Assembly (NCBI RefSeq): GCF_022829585.1
Contig: NZ_JAKSYC010000343.1
Span: 1 to 64,000, forward strand
DNA from: Methylobacterium sp. J-026
GTDB taxonomy: Bacteria; Pseudomonadota; Alphaproteobacteria; Rhizobiales; Beijerinckiaceae
Length of the DNA stretch: 64,000 nucleotides
Reading direction: 5' to 3'
How positions within the stretch are numbered: position 1 is the first letter of the stretch; each line of letters starts with the position of its first letter. Below are positions 29,630-37,547 of this stretch, one piece after another. The position numbers were made by a program, and so were the translations under genes. Under the pieces are notes generated by a model. The model saw only the letters and a program-made list of their open reading frames with translations. It ran no database searches and had not been told where the DNA came from.

Positions 29630-32200
29630 TCAGTACTTGCGGATGATCGGCTCCGGCGCCATCGCGACCGGCTCGGGGCCGAAGCGATAGGTTAGACCGG
29701 CATAGATCGACAGGGGCTGCGCCAGCGTCGTCGTCCGCGGATCGTTGATCGACAGGTTGCCGGCGATCGCGCCCGGCTCGGCGAAGGTGCCGAATGTCGC
29801 GTAACGGTTATTGGTGAGGTTGGTGATCAACCCGAAGATCTCCAGGTTCTTGGTCACCTGGTACTTCGTGGTCAGGTTCATCACGTAATAGGCCGGCAGC
29901 TTGCGGTTCAGGTTCGAATCGTCACCCCGGAAGTAAGAGGACGAGAAGGCCGAAACGTTGAGGCCGAAGCGCCAATTCGGGGTGATGTTGTACTCGAACC
30001 CAGCCTTGATCTGGTGATCCGGGATCAACGGGATCTTGTTGCCCTTGTGGACGAAGATGGCCCCGTCGTCGGAGAGCGGATTGTTGGGCGATGAGAGCGT
30101 TTGGTCGAACTGGTACGTGGCGTCGATCAACGCGTAGTTGGCGTAGACCAGCAGATCGGGGTTGACGACGTACTCGGCGCTGACCTCGATGCCCTGCCGC
30201 CGGGTCGCCGGCACGTTGGTGTAGTAGGCGCGCGCCGCGTTGCCGGCGACGGCGATCTGGATGATGTCGTTCTTAAGGTCGGTGCGGAAGACGCCGGCCT
30301 TGTAGGTCAGGTTGCCGCCCGAGAGGAAGTTCGGGATCACGCCCCGGAAACCGACTTCATAGGTCTGGCCGGTGACCTGCTTGAGCGGCGGATCGGCGAC
30401 CAGCGAGTTCGGCAGCAGGCACGGCTGGTTCGGATTGGCGCAGGCGAGTTCCAGCGGTGTCGGCGCACGGTTCGACTCCGAGTAGCTGCCGTAAAGGTTG
30501 AGCGCCGGGTCGAACTGGTAGGTCAGGCCCGCGAGCGGGTTGACCTTGGTGTATTCGTGGGTGCCCGTGACGTCCGGCGAGAACCCCGTCTGATCGACCG
30601 AGCGGATATGCGCGTAGTTGAGCCGGAAGCCTGCGGTGAGCGACAGGCGGTCGGTGACGTCGAGCGTGTCGGTGGCGTAGAGGCCGAGATACAGGTTCGA
30701 ACCCGCGACCGAGCTCGGGGCGATGCCGAGGGCGCCCAGCGTGCGGAGGTACGGGGTGCCGAGGCCCGGAATGTTTCCATAGTACGGATTGCTCGGATCC
30801 GTGGAGATCAGGAGATTCGGGTTGATGACGCCGAGGGTGCTCGACGACTTGAACGAATAATCGGCCGCGTCGACACTGCCGCCGATGACGAAGCTGTTGG
30901 GCAGACCGAAGACCCGGTCACGGTTGGCCGCCTGCAGCGAGCCACCGTAGCCCTGCGACTCCGTCTGCGTCGTGTCGATCGTCCCGTAGGGCACGTTCCG
31001 CGTGAACGGGATGCGCTGGTTCTGCTGGCCGAGGAGCAGGAACTGGTTACGGAAGGCGTTCTGCGACTGGCCGGCCGACGGGCTGAACCCGTCATCCTGG
31101 TAGCAGAGGGAGCCGCGGAAGCTCGAGCGCGAGCTGCACTGCTCGAAATTGCCGTCGTTGCCGTCCACGTACCGCTCGCTGAAGCGGCGGAAATAGGCGT
31201 TGCCGGCAAGGTCCCAGGTCGGCGAGATGTCCACCCGGCCGGTCAGCTGGATCGTGCCGACCTCGGTCGTCTGCGTCTGCGGATAGGTGAAGATCGCCCG
31301 CGGATCGACATGGGTGAAGTCCACCGGGGTCGCGGCCGCCGCGCCGTAGAAGCTGCGCGCGGCGAGCCCGATCAGGTGGAACTCCGAATCCTGAGCGCGG
31401 TAGCCGAGGTCGGCGTAGAGCCGGCCAATGGTGCTCGGGTTCTCGTAGCGCCAGCCGCGGTCGTTCAGCCCGTCGCCGGTGAAGTAGAAGCTCCAGTTGT
31501 CGGAGACCTTGCCGTATTCGAGGTACCCGGCGGTGCGGCCGTCGGAGCCGCCGAACGCGCTGATCTCGGTGCCCTGCCAGGTGAAGCCGTTCTTCATCTG
31601 GATGTTGACCGCGCCGCCGATCGCGTTGAGGCCGAAGACCGGGTTGCCGGTGACGACATCGATCCGCTGGACCGCCTGCGGCGGGATCAGGTCGAAATTG
31701 ACGACGTCGCCGAAGGCCTCGTTGATGCGGATGCCGTTCTGGTAGACGGCTAGGCCCTGCGGCACGCCCTGCACGGGCGATGCGGTGAAACCGCGGTAAT
31801 TGAGATCGACGCGGTTGCTGTTGCCCTGAGAGTCGCTGAGATTCACGCCGGGCGTCTCGCGCGCGAAGGTGGCGAGGATATTGTCGGTGCCGCGGTCGAC
31901 GTCGATCTGGCGCGTCGTGATGGTCTCGACGGTGCTGGGGATCTTGTTGAGCGGTTGCTCGGAACCGCGCAGACGCACGCTGCCGGGTGCCACCGGTACC
32001 GTCGGCGCGATCTGCGCTGCCCGATCGAGATTCAGGGCCGGGCTGGAATTGCCGCCGCCGGCACCGACCGGCGAGGTCGAAACGACGCTGATCTCACCCA
32101 GCGTGACCGATTGCTGCGCTCGCGCCGCGCCTGGAGCAATCGAGAGCGCCAAGACTGAGGCAGACGCGAGCATGCTGCCCCGCAGCGTCCGACGTGACAT
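29630..32200 (-). CDS. lutH: TonB-dependent outer-membrane receptor, LutH-like
   Basis: An 856-residue TonB-dependent transporter. A signal peptide covers about 1-28. The plug domain (about 75-210) has IPSTVETITTRQIDV, the VDLNYRGFTASPVQGVPQG loop, a VYQNGIRINEAFGDVVNFD strand and the closing GNPVFGLNAIGGAVNIQMKN. A 22-strand barrel follows and ends with the typical aromatic strand near TYRFG. The position at the end of the lut-type cluster matches LutH, the receptor for lanthanide or lanthanophore uptake in Methylorubrum; the substrate here is inferred from that. It has its own 256-base upstream region and a downstream terminator, so it may be transcribed apart from the ABC genes. Confidence 0.85.
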   Translation of the reverse strand: MSRRTLRGSMLASASVLALSIAPGAARAQQSVTLGEISVVSTSPVGAGGGNSSPALNLDRAAQIAPTVPVAPGSVRLRGSEQPLNKIPSTVETITTRQIDVDRGTDNILATFARETPGVNLSDSQGNSNRVDLNYRGFTASPVQGVPQGLAVYQNGIRINEAFGDVVNFDLIPPQAVQRIDVVTGNPVFGLNAIGGAVNIQMKNGFTWQGTEISAFGGSDGRTAGYLEYGKVSDNWSFYFTGDGLNDRGWRYENPSTIGRLYADLGYRAQDSEFHLIGLAARSFYGAAAATPVDFTHVDPRAIFTYPQTQTTEVGTIQLTGRVDISPTWDLAGNAYFRRFSERYVDGNDGNFEQCSSRSSFRGSLCYQDDGFSPSAGQSQNAFRNQFLLLGQQNQRIPFTRNVPYGTIDTTQTESQGYGGSLQAANRDRVFGLPNSFVIGGSVDAADYSFKSSSTLGVINPNLLISTDPSNPYYGNIPGLGTPYLRTLGALGIAPSSVAGSNLYLGLYATDTLDVTDRLSLTAGFRLNYAHIRSVDQTGFSPDVTGTHEYTKVNPLAGLTYQFDPALNLYGSYSESNRAPTPLELACANPNQPCLLPNSLVADPPLKQVTGQTYEVGFRGVIPNFLSGGNLTYKAGVFRTDLKNDIIQIAVAGNAARAYYTNVPATRRQGIEVSAEYVVNPDLLVYANYALIDATYQFDQTLSSPNNPLSDDGAIFVHKGNKIPLIPDHQIKAGFEYNITPNWRFGLNVSAFSSSYFRGDDSNLNRKLPAYYVMNLTTKYQVTKNLEIFGLITNLTNNRYATFGTFAEPGAIAGNLSINDPRTTTLAQPLSIYAGLTYRFGPEPVAMAPEPIIRKY

Positions 32201-32456
32201 TCCAATTCCCCTGCCTTGAGACCAGCGTCCGGTTGTTCCGGGCTTGGCGAGACTTTTGGCGGGTGGAGTTAAAGTTCACAATCGGGCTCAGCGGCGGGCG
32301 AGAGCTTTTGGGGGCTGTTTCGCGCAAAGAACGGTCAAACGCTCCCCCGCGTGGCGTTATCGCAACAGTTATGCTTGCAAAATCAACGACTTGCGGAGCT
32401 TTAGGCAACACCGTTCGGGAAGATTCGGCAAGCGGTTGGCGACTGGATCGCAGCGC

Positions 32457-33086
32457 TCACAACCGTGCCTGAATCAACCGCGCGATCTCGCCCAACCGTT
32501 GCTCGAGGAGTTGCGGCACCTCGCAGACATAGGTGAGCGACTGGCTGCGCTCCTGGAAGATGCGCCGGTCCCAGGCGAACTTGGTTTCGAGATCGGACTG
32601 GTCCTTGGGCAGTTCGGTGGCGTCCGTGGCGCTCGGCGCGTCCTTGGTCTGGCTGATCTTGTCGGCCTCATCGCGGATGCGCTCCGCCATGCGCCGCTGG
32701 CCCTGGGCGTATCGGCCGATGCCGCCTACGACCTTGTCGCGCTCGCCGTTGATCACCTCGAAGACCCCCGCATAGACGCGGGTCAGGGCCTTGTCCTTCC
32801 CATCCTTGTCGGTGCCGAACTTGCCGGCGAATTCGTCGAGGAGCGGGCCGACCTGCGGCAACTCGGTGCGGCGGGAGGCGATCTTCTGGGCCAGCACCGC
32901 GGCGTCGTTGTCGCTGCCCCAGTCTCCGGCCGCCGCGATGTCCGGTCCGGTCCAGAACTGGCCGGGGCTGAGCGTGGCGACCTTGCGCTGGACGCAGGGC
33001 CAGTCCGGATCCTGCCGGGGCTGCGCGGATGCCGGTGCGGCCAGAAGCACCAGGCCGAGGACGGCATTGCGGGCGAGTCGGTTCAT
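32457..33086 (-). CDS. lutG: Exported protein of lut-type cluster (LutG position)
   Basis: A 209-residue exported protein with a signal peptide (about 1-21, ending PASAQ). The mature part begins with PDWPCVQRKVATLSPGQFWTGPDI and is mostly helical; a second cysteine (YVCEVPQLL) near the C-terminus could pair with C31. A short acidic loop GTDKDGKDKALT (D93, D95, D98) resembles the start of a calcium- or lanthanide-binding loop but is not a full EF-hand. Position between ABC permease and TonB receptor matches LutG of M. extorquens. Molecular role unknown. The start at 33086 is set by the signal peptide. Confidence 0.72.
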   Translation of the reverse strand: MNRLARNAVLGLVLLAAPASAQPRQDPDWPCVQRKVATLSPGQFWTGPDIAAAGDWGSDNDAAVLAQKIASRRTELPQVGPLLDEFAGKFGTDKDGKDKALTRVYAGVFEVINGERDKVVGGIGRYAQGQRRMAERIRDEADKISQTKDAPSATDATELPKDQSDLETKFAWDRRIFQERSQSLTYVCEVPQLLEQRLGEIARLIQARL

Positions 33087-33099
33087 CGGGCGGGCTCCG

Positions 33100-33993
33100 T
33101 CAGGTGTTGTCGCCGGCCGGGCCACCGCGCCGGGCCATGATACCCCGGCCGGGATCGTAGGCGATCACCGCCATGCCGAAGAACGCGAGGGTCACGCCCA
33201 CCACCACCGCGCAGGCGAGCGGCTCGAACTGGACGTAGAGGGCGAAGCGGACGAGCTGGACCGCGTGGCTGAACGGGTTCAGCTCGCAGATCCAGTACAG
33301 CGTCTCCGAGGATTCCCGGATCCGCCACAGGGGGTAGAGGGCCGAGGAGGCGAAGAACATCGGGAAGATCACGAAGTTCATCACACTGGCGAAGTTCTCA
33401 AGCTGGCGGACCAGCGAGGACAGGAACAGACCGATCGCCCCGAGCATCAGCCCCGAGGCCAAGAAGGCAGGGAGCGCCGTGAGATAGCCGAGCGGCGGGA
33501 TGTCCGTCTCCCAGAAATAGGCCACCGCCAGGAACGCATAGGCCTGCACGATCGAGACCGAGACTCCCGCGATCAGCTTGGCGAGCAGCAGCAGCCAGCG
33601 CGGATAGGGCGAGGTCAGCAGTACCTTCATGGACCCGACCTCGCGGTCGTAGACCATCGAGAGCGAGGATTGCATGCCGTTGAACAGCTGGATCATCACG
33701 GCCAGCCCCGGCACCACGTAGACCTCGTAGAGCACGTAGGTCTGGTAGGGCGGCTCGATGGAGACGCCGAGCGTGTTGCGGAAACCCGCCGCGAAGATGA
33801 ACAGCCAGACCAGCGGCCGGACCAGGGCCGAGAAGAACCGCTCTTTCTGATTGAAGAAGCGCAGCAATTCCCGCCGGACGATGCCGCCGAGGCAAATCAG
33901 GTAGCCGACGGTGTCGAGCCGACCGATGCGCGCCGACGCGCTGTGGGCGGATGCAGCAGCGACCGGCGTCGACATGCGTGTCGGAGCGCTCAT
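33100..33993 (-). CDS. lutF: ABC-2 type permease of lut-type transporter (LutF position)
   Basis: A 297-residue membrane protein with six helices from about residue 50. It has the ABC-2 family pattern: FNQKERFFSALVRPLVWLFI, the long cytoplasmic MVYDREVGSMKVLLTSPYPR segment that contacts the ATPase, and FVIFPMFFASSALYPL before the last helix pair. Close relatives occur in clusters with PQQ-dependent alcohol oxidation. With the ATPase at 34037 it would form the inner-membrane transporter; in M. extorquens this pair is needed for lanthanide entry into the cytoplasm. The ATG at 33993 gives the compact protein with a short polar N-terminus. Confidence 0.87.
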   Translation of the reverse strand: MSAPTRMSTPVAAASAHSASARIGRLDTVGYLICLGGIVRRELLRFFNQKERFFSALVRPLVWLFIFAAGFRNTLGVSIEPPYQTYVLYEVYVVPGLAVMIQLFNGMQSSLSMVYDREVGSMKVLLTSPYPRWLLLLAKLIAGVSVSIVQAYAFLAVAYFWETDIPPLGYLTALPAFLASGLMLGAIGLFLSSLVRQLENFASVMNFVIFPMFFASSALYPLWRIRESSETLYWICELNPFSHAVQLVRFALYVQFEPLACAVVVGVTLAFFGMAVIAYDPGRGIMARRGGPAGDNT

Positions 33994-34036
33994 GGGTGCT
34001 GCCCTCGATCGTACGATGGTGCGCCGTTCGACGCCG

Positions 34037-34780
34037 TCATGCCGCCGCCCGCCCCGGCTCGGCCACAATGCGGCGGAACGCGTCCGCCAGGGCCTCCCCC
34101 GGGGCACCGATATCGCCGGCCCGGCCCCGCGCCACGATCCGGCCGCGATGCAGCACGACCGCGTCGTCCTCCGGGGAGATTTCCTCAAAGATATGGGTCG
34201 CCCAGAGAACCGACAGCCCCTCCTCGCGCACCAGCGCGCGCACGATCGCCACGATGTCGGTCCGCGATTCGAGGTCGAGGCCGACCGTCGGCTCGTCCAG
34301 CAGCAGCAGGTCCGGACGGTGGATCAGCGACCGGGCGATCTCGATGCGGCGCGACTGGCCGCCCGAGAGCGTTCGGACCTTGTCGTGGCGCCGGTCCGCG
34401 AGCCCGACCCGATCGAGGAGCAGCCCAACGCGGTCCTTTCCGGCGCGACGGGTGATCCCGTGCAAGCTCGCGTGATACAGGAGGTTCTGCTCGACGGTGA
34501 GATCGGTATCCAGCGTCCGGGCCTGGAACACCACGCCGAGCCGGGCAAGTGCCCGGGAGGGCTCGCGGTCGAGGGCGTGGCCGAAGATCGAGACCCGTCC
34601 GGTCTGGTTGGTGTAGAGCCGGGTGATCACCGAGAACAGGGTGGTCTTGCCGGCACCGTTGGGTCCGAGCAGCGCCGCGAAGCGGCCGCGGCCGACATCG
34701 AGCGAGACGTCGTCGAGCGCCGCGCGCGTGCCGAAGCGGTGGCCGACATGCTCGACCCGGAGCGCCGCCTCGCCGGTCAT
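34037..34780 (-). CDS. lutE: ABC transporter ATPase of lut-type cluster (LutE position)
   Basis: A 247-residue nucleotide-binding subunit with a full motif set: Walker A LLGPNGAGKTTLF, Q-loop in GVVFQARTLD, ABC signature LSGGQSRRIEIARSL, Walker B LLLLDEPTVGLD, and the switch histidine in LWATHIFEE. It is the PQQ-associated ABC ATPase type. The start ATG overlaps the stop of the small exported protein gene by four bases (ATGA), indicating translational coupling. It powers the permease encoded 43 bases downstream. Confidence 0.92.
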   Translation of the reverse strand: MTGEAALRVEHVGHRFGTRAALDDVSLDVGRGRFAALLGPNGAGKTTLFSVITRLYTNQTGRVSIFGHALDREPSRALARLGVVFQARTLDTDLTVEQNLLYHASLHGITRRAGKDRVGLLLDRVGLADRRHDKVRTLSGGQSRRIEIARSLIHRPDLLLLDEPTVGLDLESRTDIVAIVRALVREEGLSVLWATHIFEEISPEDDAVVLHRGRIVARGRAGDIGAPGEALADAFRRIVAEPGRAAA

Positions 34781-35019
34781 CGGCCGAGCGCTTTCCGGGC
34801 GTCGGCGACGGCATCGAGACACTCGTCGAACTCGCCCTCTTTCTGCTCCCGCTCCGCGACCCGAAGGGCCTTCTTGAGCTTGGGCAGCGCGGCCTCGGAC
34901 GGGTTCGCCGCGAGGGCGTCGCGGATCATGGCGATGCCCGCGGCGCAGGCGGAGGCATCGTCGGCCGCGAGGGCCGGGCCGGAGAGGACGAGGCACGAGG
35001 CCAGGAAGAACGCGCGCAT
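34777..35019 (-). CDS. lutD: Small exported two-cysteine helical protein (LutD/LanD position)
   Basis: An 80-residue exported protein; the signal peptide ends near GPALAA (about residue 19), leaving about 60 residues. The mature part is a predicted helical hairpin with C25 and C67 placed to form one disulfide and many acidic residues (EREQKEGEFDECLDAVADAR). Its gene order matches the fourth gene of the M. extorquens lut cluster. I recall a small periplasmic lanthanide-binding protein, LanD, from that cluster, but cannot confirm that this is its orthologue. The start overlaps the cupredoxin-like stop by one base and its stop overlaps the ATPase start by four. A related protein is encoded at 28980-29333. 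Confidence 0.72.
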   Translation of the reverse strand: MRAFFLASCLVLSGPALAADDASACAAGIAMIRDALAANPSEAALPKLKKALRVAEREQKEGEFDECLDAVADARKALGR

Positions 35020-35450
35020 CACTTCACCGTCAAAGTACCGGTCATGCCCTTGGCCTCGAGGCCGCGCGCCTCCCACTTGTAGCTGCCTGGCTTGATCGCA
35101 ACGAACTCGATGGCGATCTCGCCGGGATCGTCGAATTCCAGGTGGTCGGGCGGGCCGCCGCCGTGGATCTCCTTGTGCTCGATCACGATCTGGTTGAACC
35201 AGATGTAGCGGAAGAACTCCGGCGCGTAGAACTTGTATTCCTGGTGACCCTTGGCGACGATGCGCAGCCGATAGGCCTTGCCGGATTCGAGCGTGATGTC
35301 TCTGTTCTCCACCGTGAAGTCGTTGCCCTGATCGTCGCCCAGGACGAGGTCGGGCAGGTTCTCCCGCTTCTTGGTGAGGTCCAGTGCCAGTGCCGGGCCG
35401 GCCGCAAACAGCCCCGCGCCGGCGAGAGCGGCCCATCGAAACATCCGCAT
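35019..35450 (-). CDS. lutC: Exported cupredoxin-like protein (LutC position)
   Basis: A 143-residue exported protein with a signal peptide (about 1-23, ending ALALD). The rest forms a cupredoxin-like beta sandwich: FTVENRDITLESGKAYRLRI, then YKFYAPEFFRYIWFNQIVIE, and PGEIAIEFVAIKPGSYKWEA before GMTGTLTVK. The usual copper ligands (His, Cys, His, Met in order) are not complete: there is no cysteine in the mature part, so it is unlikely to be a blue copper protein. Histidines in EHKEIHGGGPPDH could bind metal. The position matches the third gene of the lut cluster. Metal-handling in the periplasm is plausible but inferred. Confidence 0.72.
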   Translation of the reverse strand: MRMFRWAALAGAGLFAAGPALALDLTKKRENLPDLVLGDDQGNDFTVENRDITLESGKAYRLRIVAKGHQEYKFYAPEFFRYIWFNQIVIEHKEIHGGGPPDHLEFDDPGEIAIEFVAIKPGSYKWEARGLEAKGMTGTLTVK

Positions 35451-35517
35451 CCTGTCGTTTCCCCCTGTGCCGCGTGATCCGCGGTCCTGGTTCATTCGAG
35501 CGGCCCCGCCGCCTGGC

Positions 35518-36501
35518 TCAGTTCGGCGAGATCGCCACGCCCCAGGGCAGGAGGCCGACCGGGATGCTCTTGACCACCTTCTCGGCGGCCACATCGATCA
35601 CCGAGATGTCGTTGGACGTGCCGTTCGTGGTGAACAGCTGCTTCTGGTCGGGCGTGAAGGCCAGCTGCCAGACGCGCTGGCCGACGGGGAGGTATTTCTC
35701 CACCGCGAACGTCTTGGCATCGATCACCGCGACGCGGTTGGCCGGGCCCAGCGCCACGAAGGCCTTGCTTCCGTCCTTCGTGATCCGGATACCCACGGGC
35801 TGGATCGCCTCGTCGTTCACGCTCGGGATCTTGAAGGTGATCTTCTTGATCACCCGGCGCTGGGCCACGTCGATGACGCTGACCGTGCCGCCGACCTCCG
35901 CGGACACCCACAGGAACTTGCCGTCGGCGGTGAATTCGGCGAAGCGCGGCCTTGCATCCACCAGCACGTTGTCGATGACCTGGAAGGTCTTCGTGTCGAT
36001 GAAATGGGCCATGTTGGTCGTCTCGGAGGTGTTGACCAGGACCTTCCCGTCCGGCGACAGGCCCATGCCCTCCGGCTCGACGCCCACCGGCACCTCGGCG
36101 AGGACCTTGTTCTTCTCGATGTCGATGATCGTGACCTGGCTGTCGTCCTCATTGGCGACGTAGAGCGGGTTGCCCGACGCGTCGAGGATGAACTGCTCCG
36201 GATCCGGACCCGAGCGCAGGGAGCGGACGACCTTGCCGGAGGCCGTGTCGAGCACGTCGATCCGGTCGTCGTCGCTGGCGCAGACGAACAGTTCCTTGCC
36301 GTCCTTGGACACGGTCACGCCGCGCGGGCGCCGGCCGACCTTCCAGGTACCGGTCACCGCCATCGTGTTCGTGTCGATGACGCTGACCGAATTGCCCTTC
36401 TCGTTGGTGACGTAGGCGGTGAAGGCGGCGGCCGGCCCGATGAGGGCGAACCAGGCGCCGAGGGCGACCACACTCAGACCTGCCTCGACGCGGCGGCTCA
36501 T
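35518..36501 (-). CDS. lutB: YVTN beta-propeller protein associated with PQQ catabolism (LutB position)
   Basis: A 327-residue exported seven-bladed beta-propeller. A signal peptide covers about 1-26, followed by repeated YVTN units such as AYVTNEKGNSVSVIDT, LFVCASDDDRIDVLDT and LYVANEDDSQVTIIDI. This is the PQQ-dependent catabolism-associated beta-propeller family. Propellers of this kind act as periplasmic scaffolds or binding proteins; the ligand is unknown. A GGGAGGAG ribosome site precedes the ATG. In this genome a PIN-domain pair separates it from the substrate-binding protein gene, so it must rely on read-through or its own promoter in 36502-36631. Confidence 0.85.
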   Translation of the reverse strand: MSRRVEAGLSVVALGAWFALIGPAAAFTAYVTNEKGNSVSVIDTNTMAVTGTWKVGRRPRGVTVSKDGKELFVCASDDDRIDVLDTASGKVVRSLRSGPDPEQFILDASGNPLYVANEDDSQVTIIDIEKNKVLAEVPVGVEPEGMGLSPDGKVLVNTSETTNMAHFIDTKTFQVIDNVLVDARPRFAEFTADGKFLWVSAEVGGTVSVIDVAQRRVIKKITFKIPSVNDEAIQPVGIRITKDGSKAFVALGPANRVAVIDAKTFAVEKYLPVGQRVWQLAFTPDQKQLFTTNGTSNDISVIDVAAEKVVKSIPVGLLPWGVAISPN

Positions 36502-36518
36502 CAAAACTCCTCCCTGGT

Positions 36519-36553
36519 GCGCTATTCGGCACTCTGTCGACGCAGAATAGTGC
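36519..36553. repeat. Imperfect inverted repeat upstream of LutB-like gene
   Basis: Arms GCGCTATTC (36519-36527) and GAATAGTGC (36545-36553), nine bases with one mismatch, are separated by 17 bases. It lies about 20 bases before the beta-propeller start and after the PIN gene stop. It could be an operator or the end of the insert. Confidence 0.35.
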
Positions 36554-36631
36554 GATTCTTGCGCGGAGCGAGGGGATGCGGCATTCGGATCCGGTCCGGA
36601 GGCCCTCGCACGGCTATTTCCACAGGTAGGC

Positions 36632-37090
36632 CTACTCGTAAACGCGCAACTCCGTAAAGTGCAACGCGCCATTCGACCGCTCGATCGCAGCGGCGTGGAG
36701 ATTGCCGTCCTCGGTTATCAGCACCTTGTCCGGGCCAAGACACGTCAATATCGAGGCGTCGTTGAGACCCAACCAGAGGTAAGTCTTGTCCGACGCTGCG
36801 CTGACGGCAGTAGGTTGCATTTCGTTCGCGTGGAGAATGAAAAGCTTGAAGAACGCAGCAATCTCCGTTCTGATCGGATCTCGAACCTGGCGCAGCAAAT
36901 TCGCTGTTTCGGATAGAATTTGAGCTGTCGTGACGAGACCGGCCGACACCGTGAGGTGTCGCAGCAAAGCATTATAATCACTTAACGAGAATTGTGAACA
37001 GTTTTTGTGAACGCGGATATAATCCGGGTCGGTACCCCCAACGATGAATAGAACAAGCAGATTGGTATCGAGGAGAGCATATTTAGCCAT
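36632..37090 (-). CDS. PIN-domain protein (putative RNase toxin)
   Basis: A 152-residue protein with the four acidic residues of PIN nucleases in the right order: D8 in LLDTNLLVLF, E61 in ILSETANLL, D111 in LGLNDASIL and D128 in LITEDGNLH. PIN proteins are Mg-dependent RNases, often toxins of VapBC-type pairs. The start codon overlaps the upstream partner's stop by one base (TGATG), so the two are coupled. G+C here is about half by eye, far below the flanks, and the pair sits inside the lut-type cluster, which speaks for recent transfer. The partner is not a typical VapB, so the toxin role is inferred. Confidence 0.72.
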   Translation of the reverse strand: MAKYALLDTNLLVLFIVGGTDPDYIRVHKNCSQFSLSDYNALLRHLTVSAGLVTTAQILSETANLLRQVRDPIRTEIAAFFKLFILHANEMQPTAVSAASDKTYLWLGLNDASILTCLGPDKVLITEDGNLHAAAIERSNGALHFTELRVYE

Positions 37091-37416
37091 CAGGAATCGC
37101 CGGTGCGATTTCTCATTGCAATGATTTCACCGGTGACCTCGTCGACCGTGATGACTTTGTACGTCCTGCGCATGATGACCGCCCCGCTCAGAACGGTGAC
37201 CGCATTACGTGCCTCGTCCCAGGGCCGCGAAAACCCGAGCGTGATGTTCCAGTAGCCCGGACAATGCTCGACCTCCTCAAGACCCAGATTTGTTATATTT
37301 TCATCAGACATTGTCGCGAGCAGCCATGTCCTCGCGCGCGCAACTGCATCGTTGAGACTGATGGCCGATGTGCTGGCCTCTTGATGTGACGGCGCATCTT
37401 GTACGGTTTGACCCAT
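37090..37416 (-). CDS. Small partner protein of the PIN gene, unidentified
   Basis: A 108-residue cytoplasmic protein with no signal peptide. Residues 18-40 form a helix (ISLNDAVARARTWLLATMSD) followed by beta strands (YWNITLGFSRPWD, YKVITVDEVTGEIIAMRNR). The layout weakly recalls PepSY-like or YrhB/Imm35-like immunity folds; I cannot decide. It has no ribbon-helix-helix or AbrB DNA-binding signature of classical antitoxins. Coupling to the PIN gene by a one-base overlap and shared low G+C suggest it is the antitoxin or immunity partner. The start has GGGAC nearby. Confidence 0.6.
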   Translation of the reverse strand: MGQTVQDAPSHQEASTSAISLNDAVARARTWLLATMSDENITNLGLEEVEHCPGYWNITLGFSRPWDEARNAVTVLSGAVIMRRTYKVITVDEVTGEIIAMRNRTGDS

Positions 37417-37547
37417 CGGAAGTCCCGATCCTTGCGCGTGACCTGTCGCAGGCGAACCCGTCCGTCTGGATGTGGGCCCCCGACGCAGTCAGCGTCAATG
37501 GGTTCGGCGTCGATGCCGAGCGCGACGTTAGCCATCCCCATGACGTC

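Noticed and set aside
30101..31753. A long plus-strand frame inside the TonB receptor
   Set aside because: Val/Arg/Glu-rich antisense frame without motifs; the receptor on the minus strand is clear.
32457..33086. LutG-like protein as a lanmodulin
   Set aside because: It has only one partial acidic loop and twice the length; lanmodulin has several 12-residue EF-hand loops of the D-P-D-K-D-G type.
35019..35450. Cupredoxin-like protein as a blue-copper electron carrier
   Set aside because: The mature part has no cysteine, so a type 1 copper site cannot be formed.
37417..37547. A gene fragment or transposase remnant between the substrate-binding protein and the PIN pair
   Set aside because: Short frames on both strands look somewhat protein-like, but none matches a family I know and no terminal repeats or target duplication were found.
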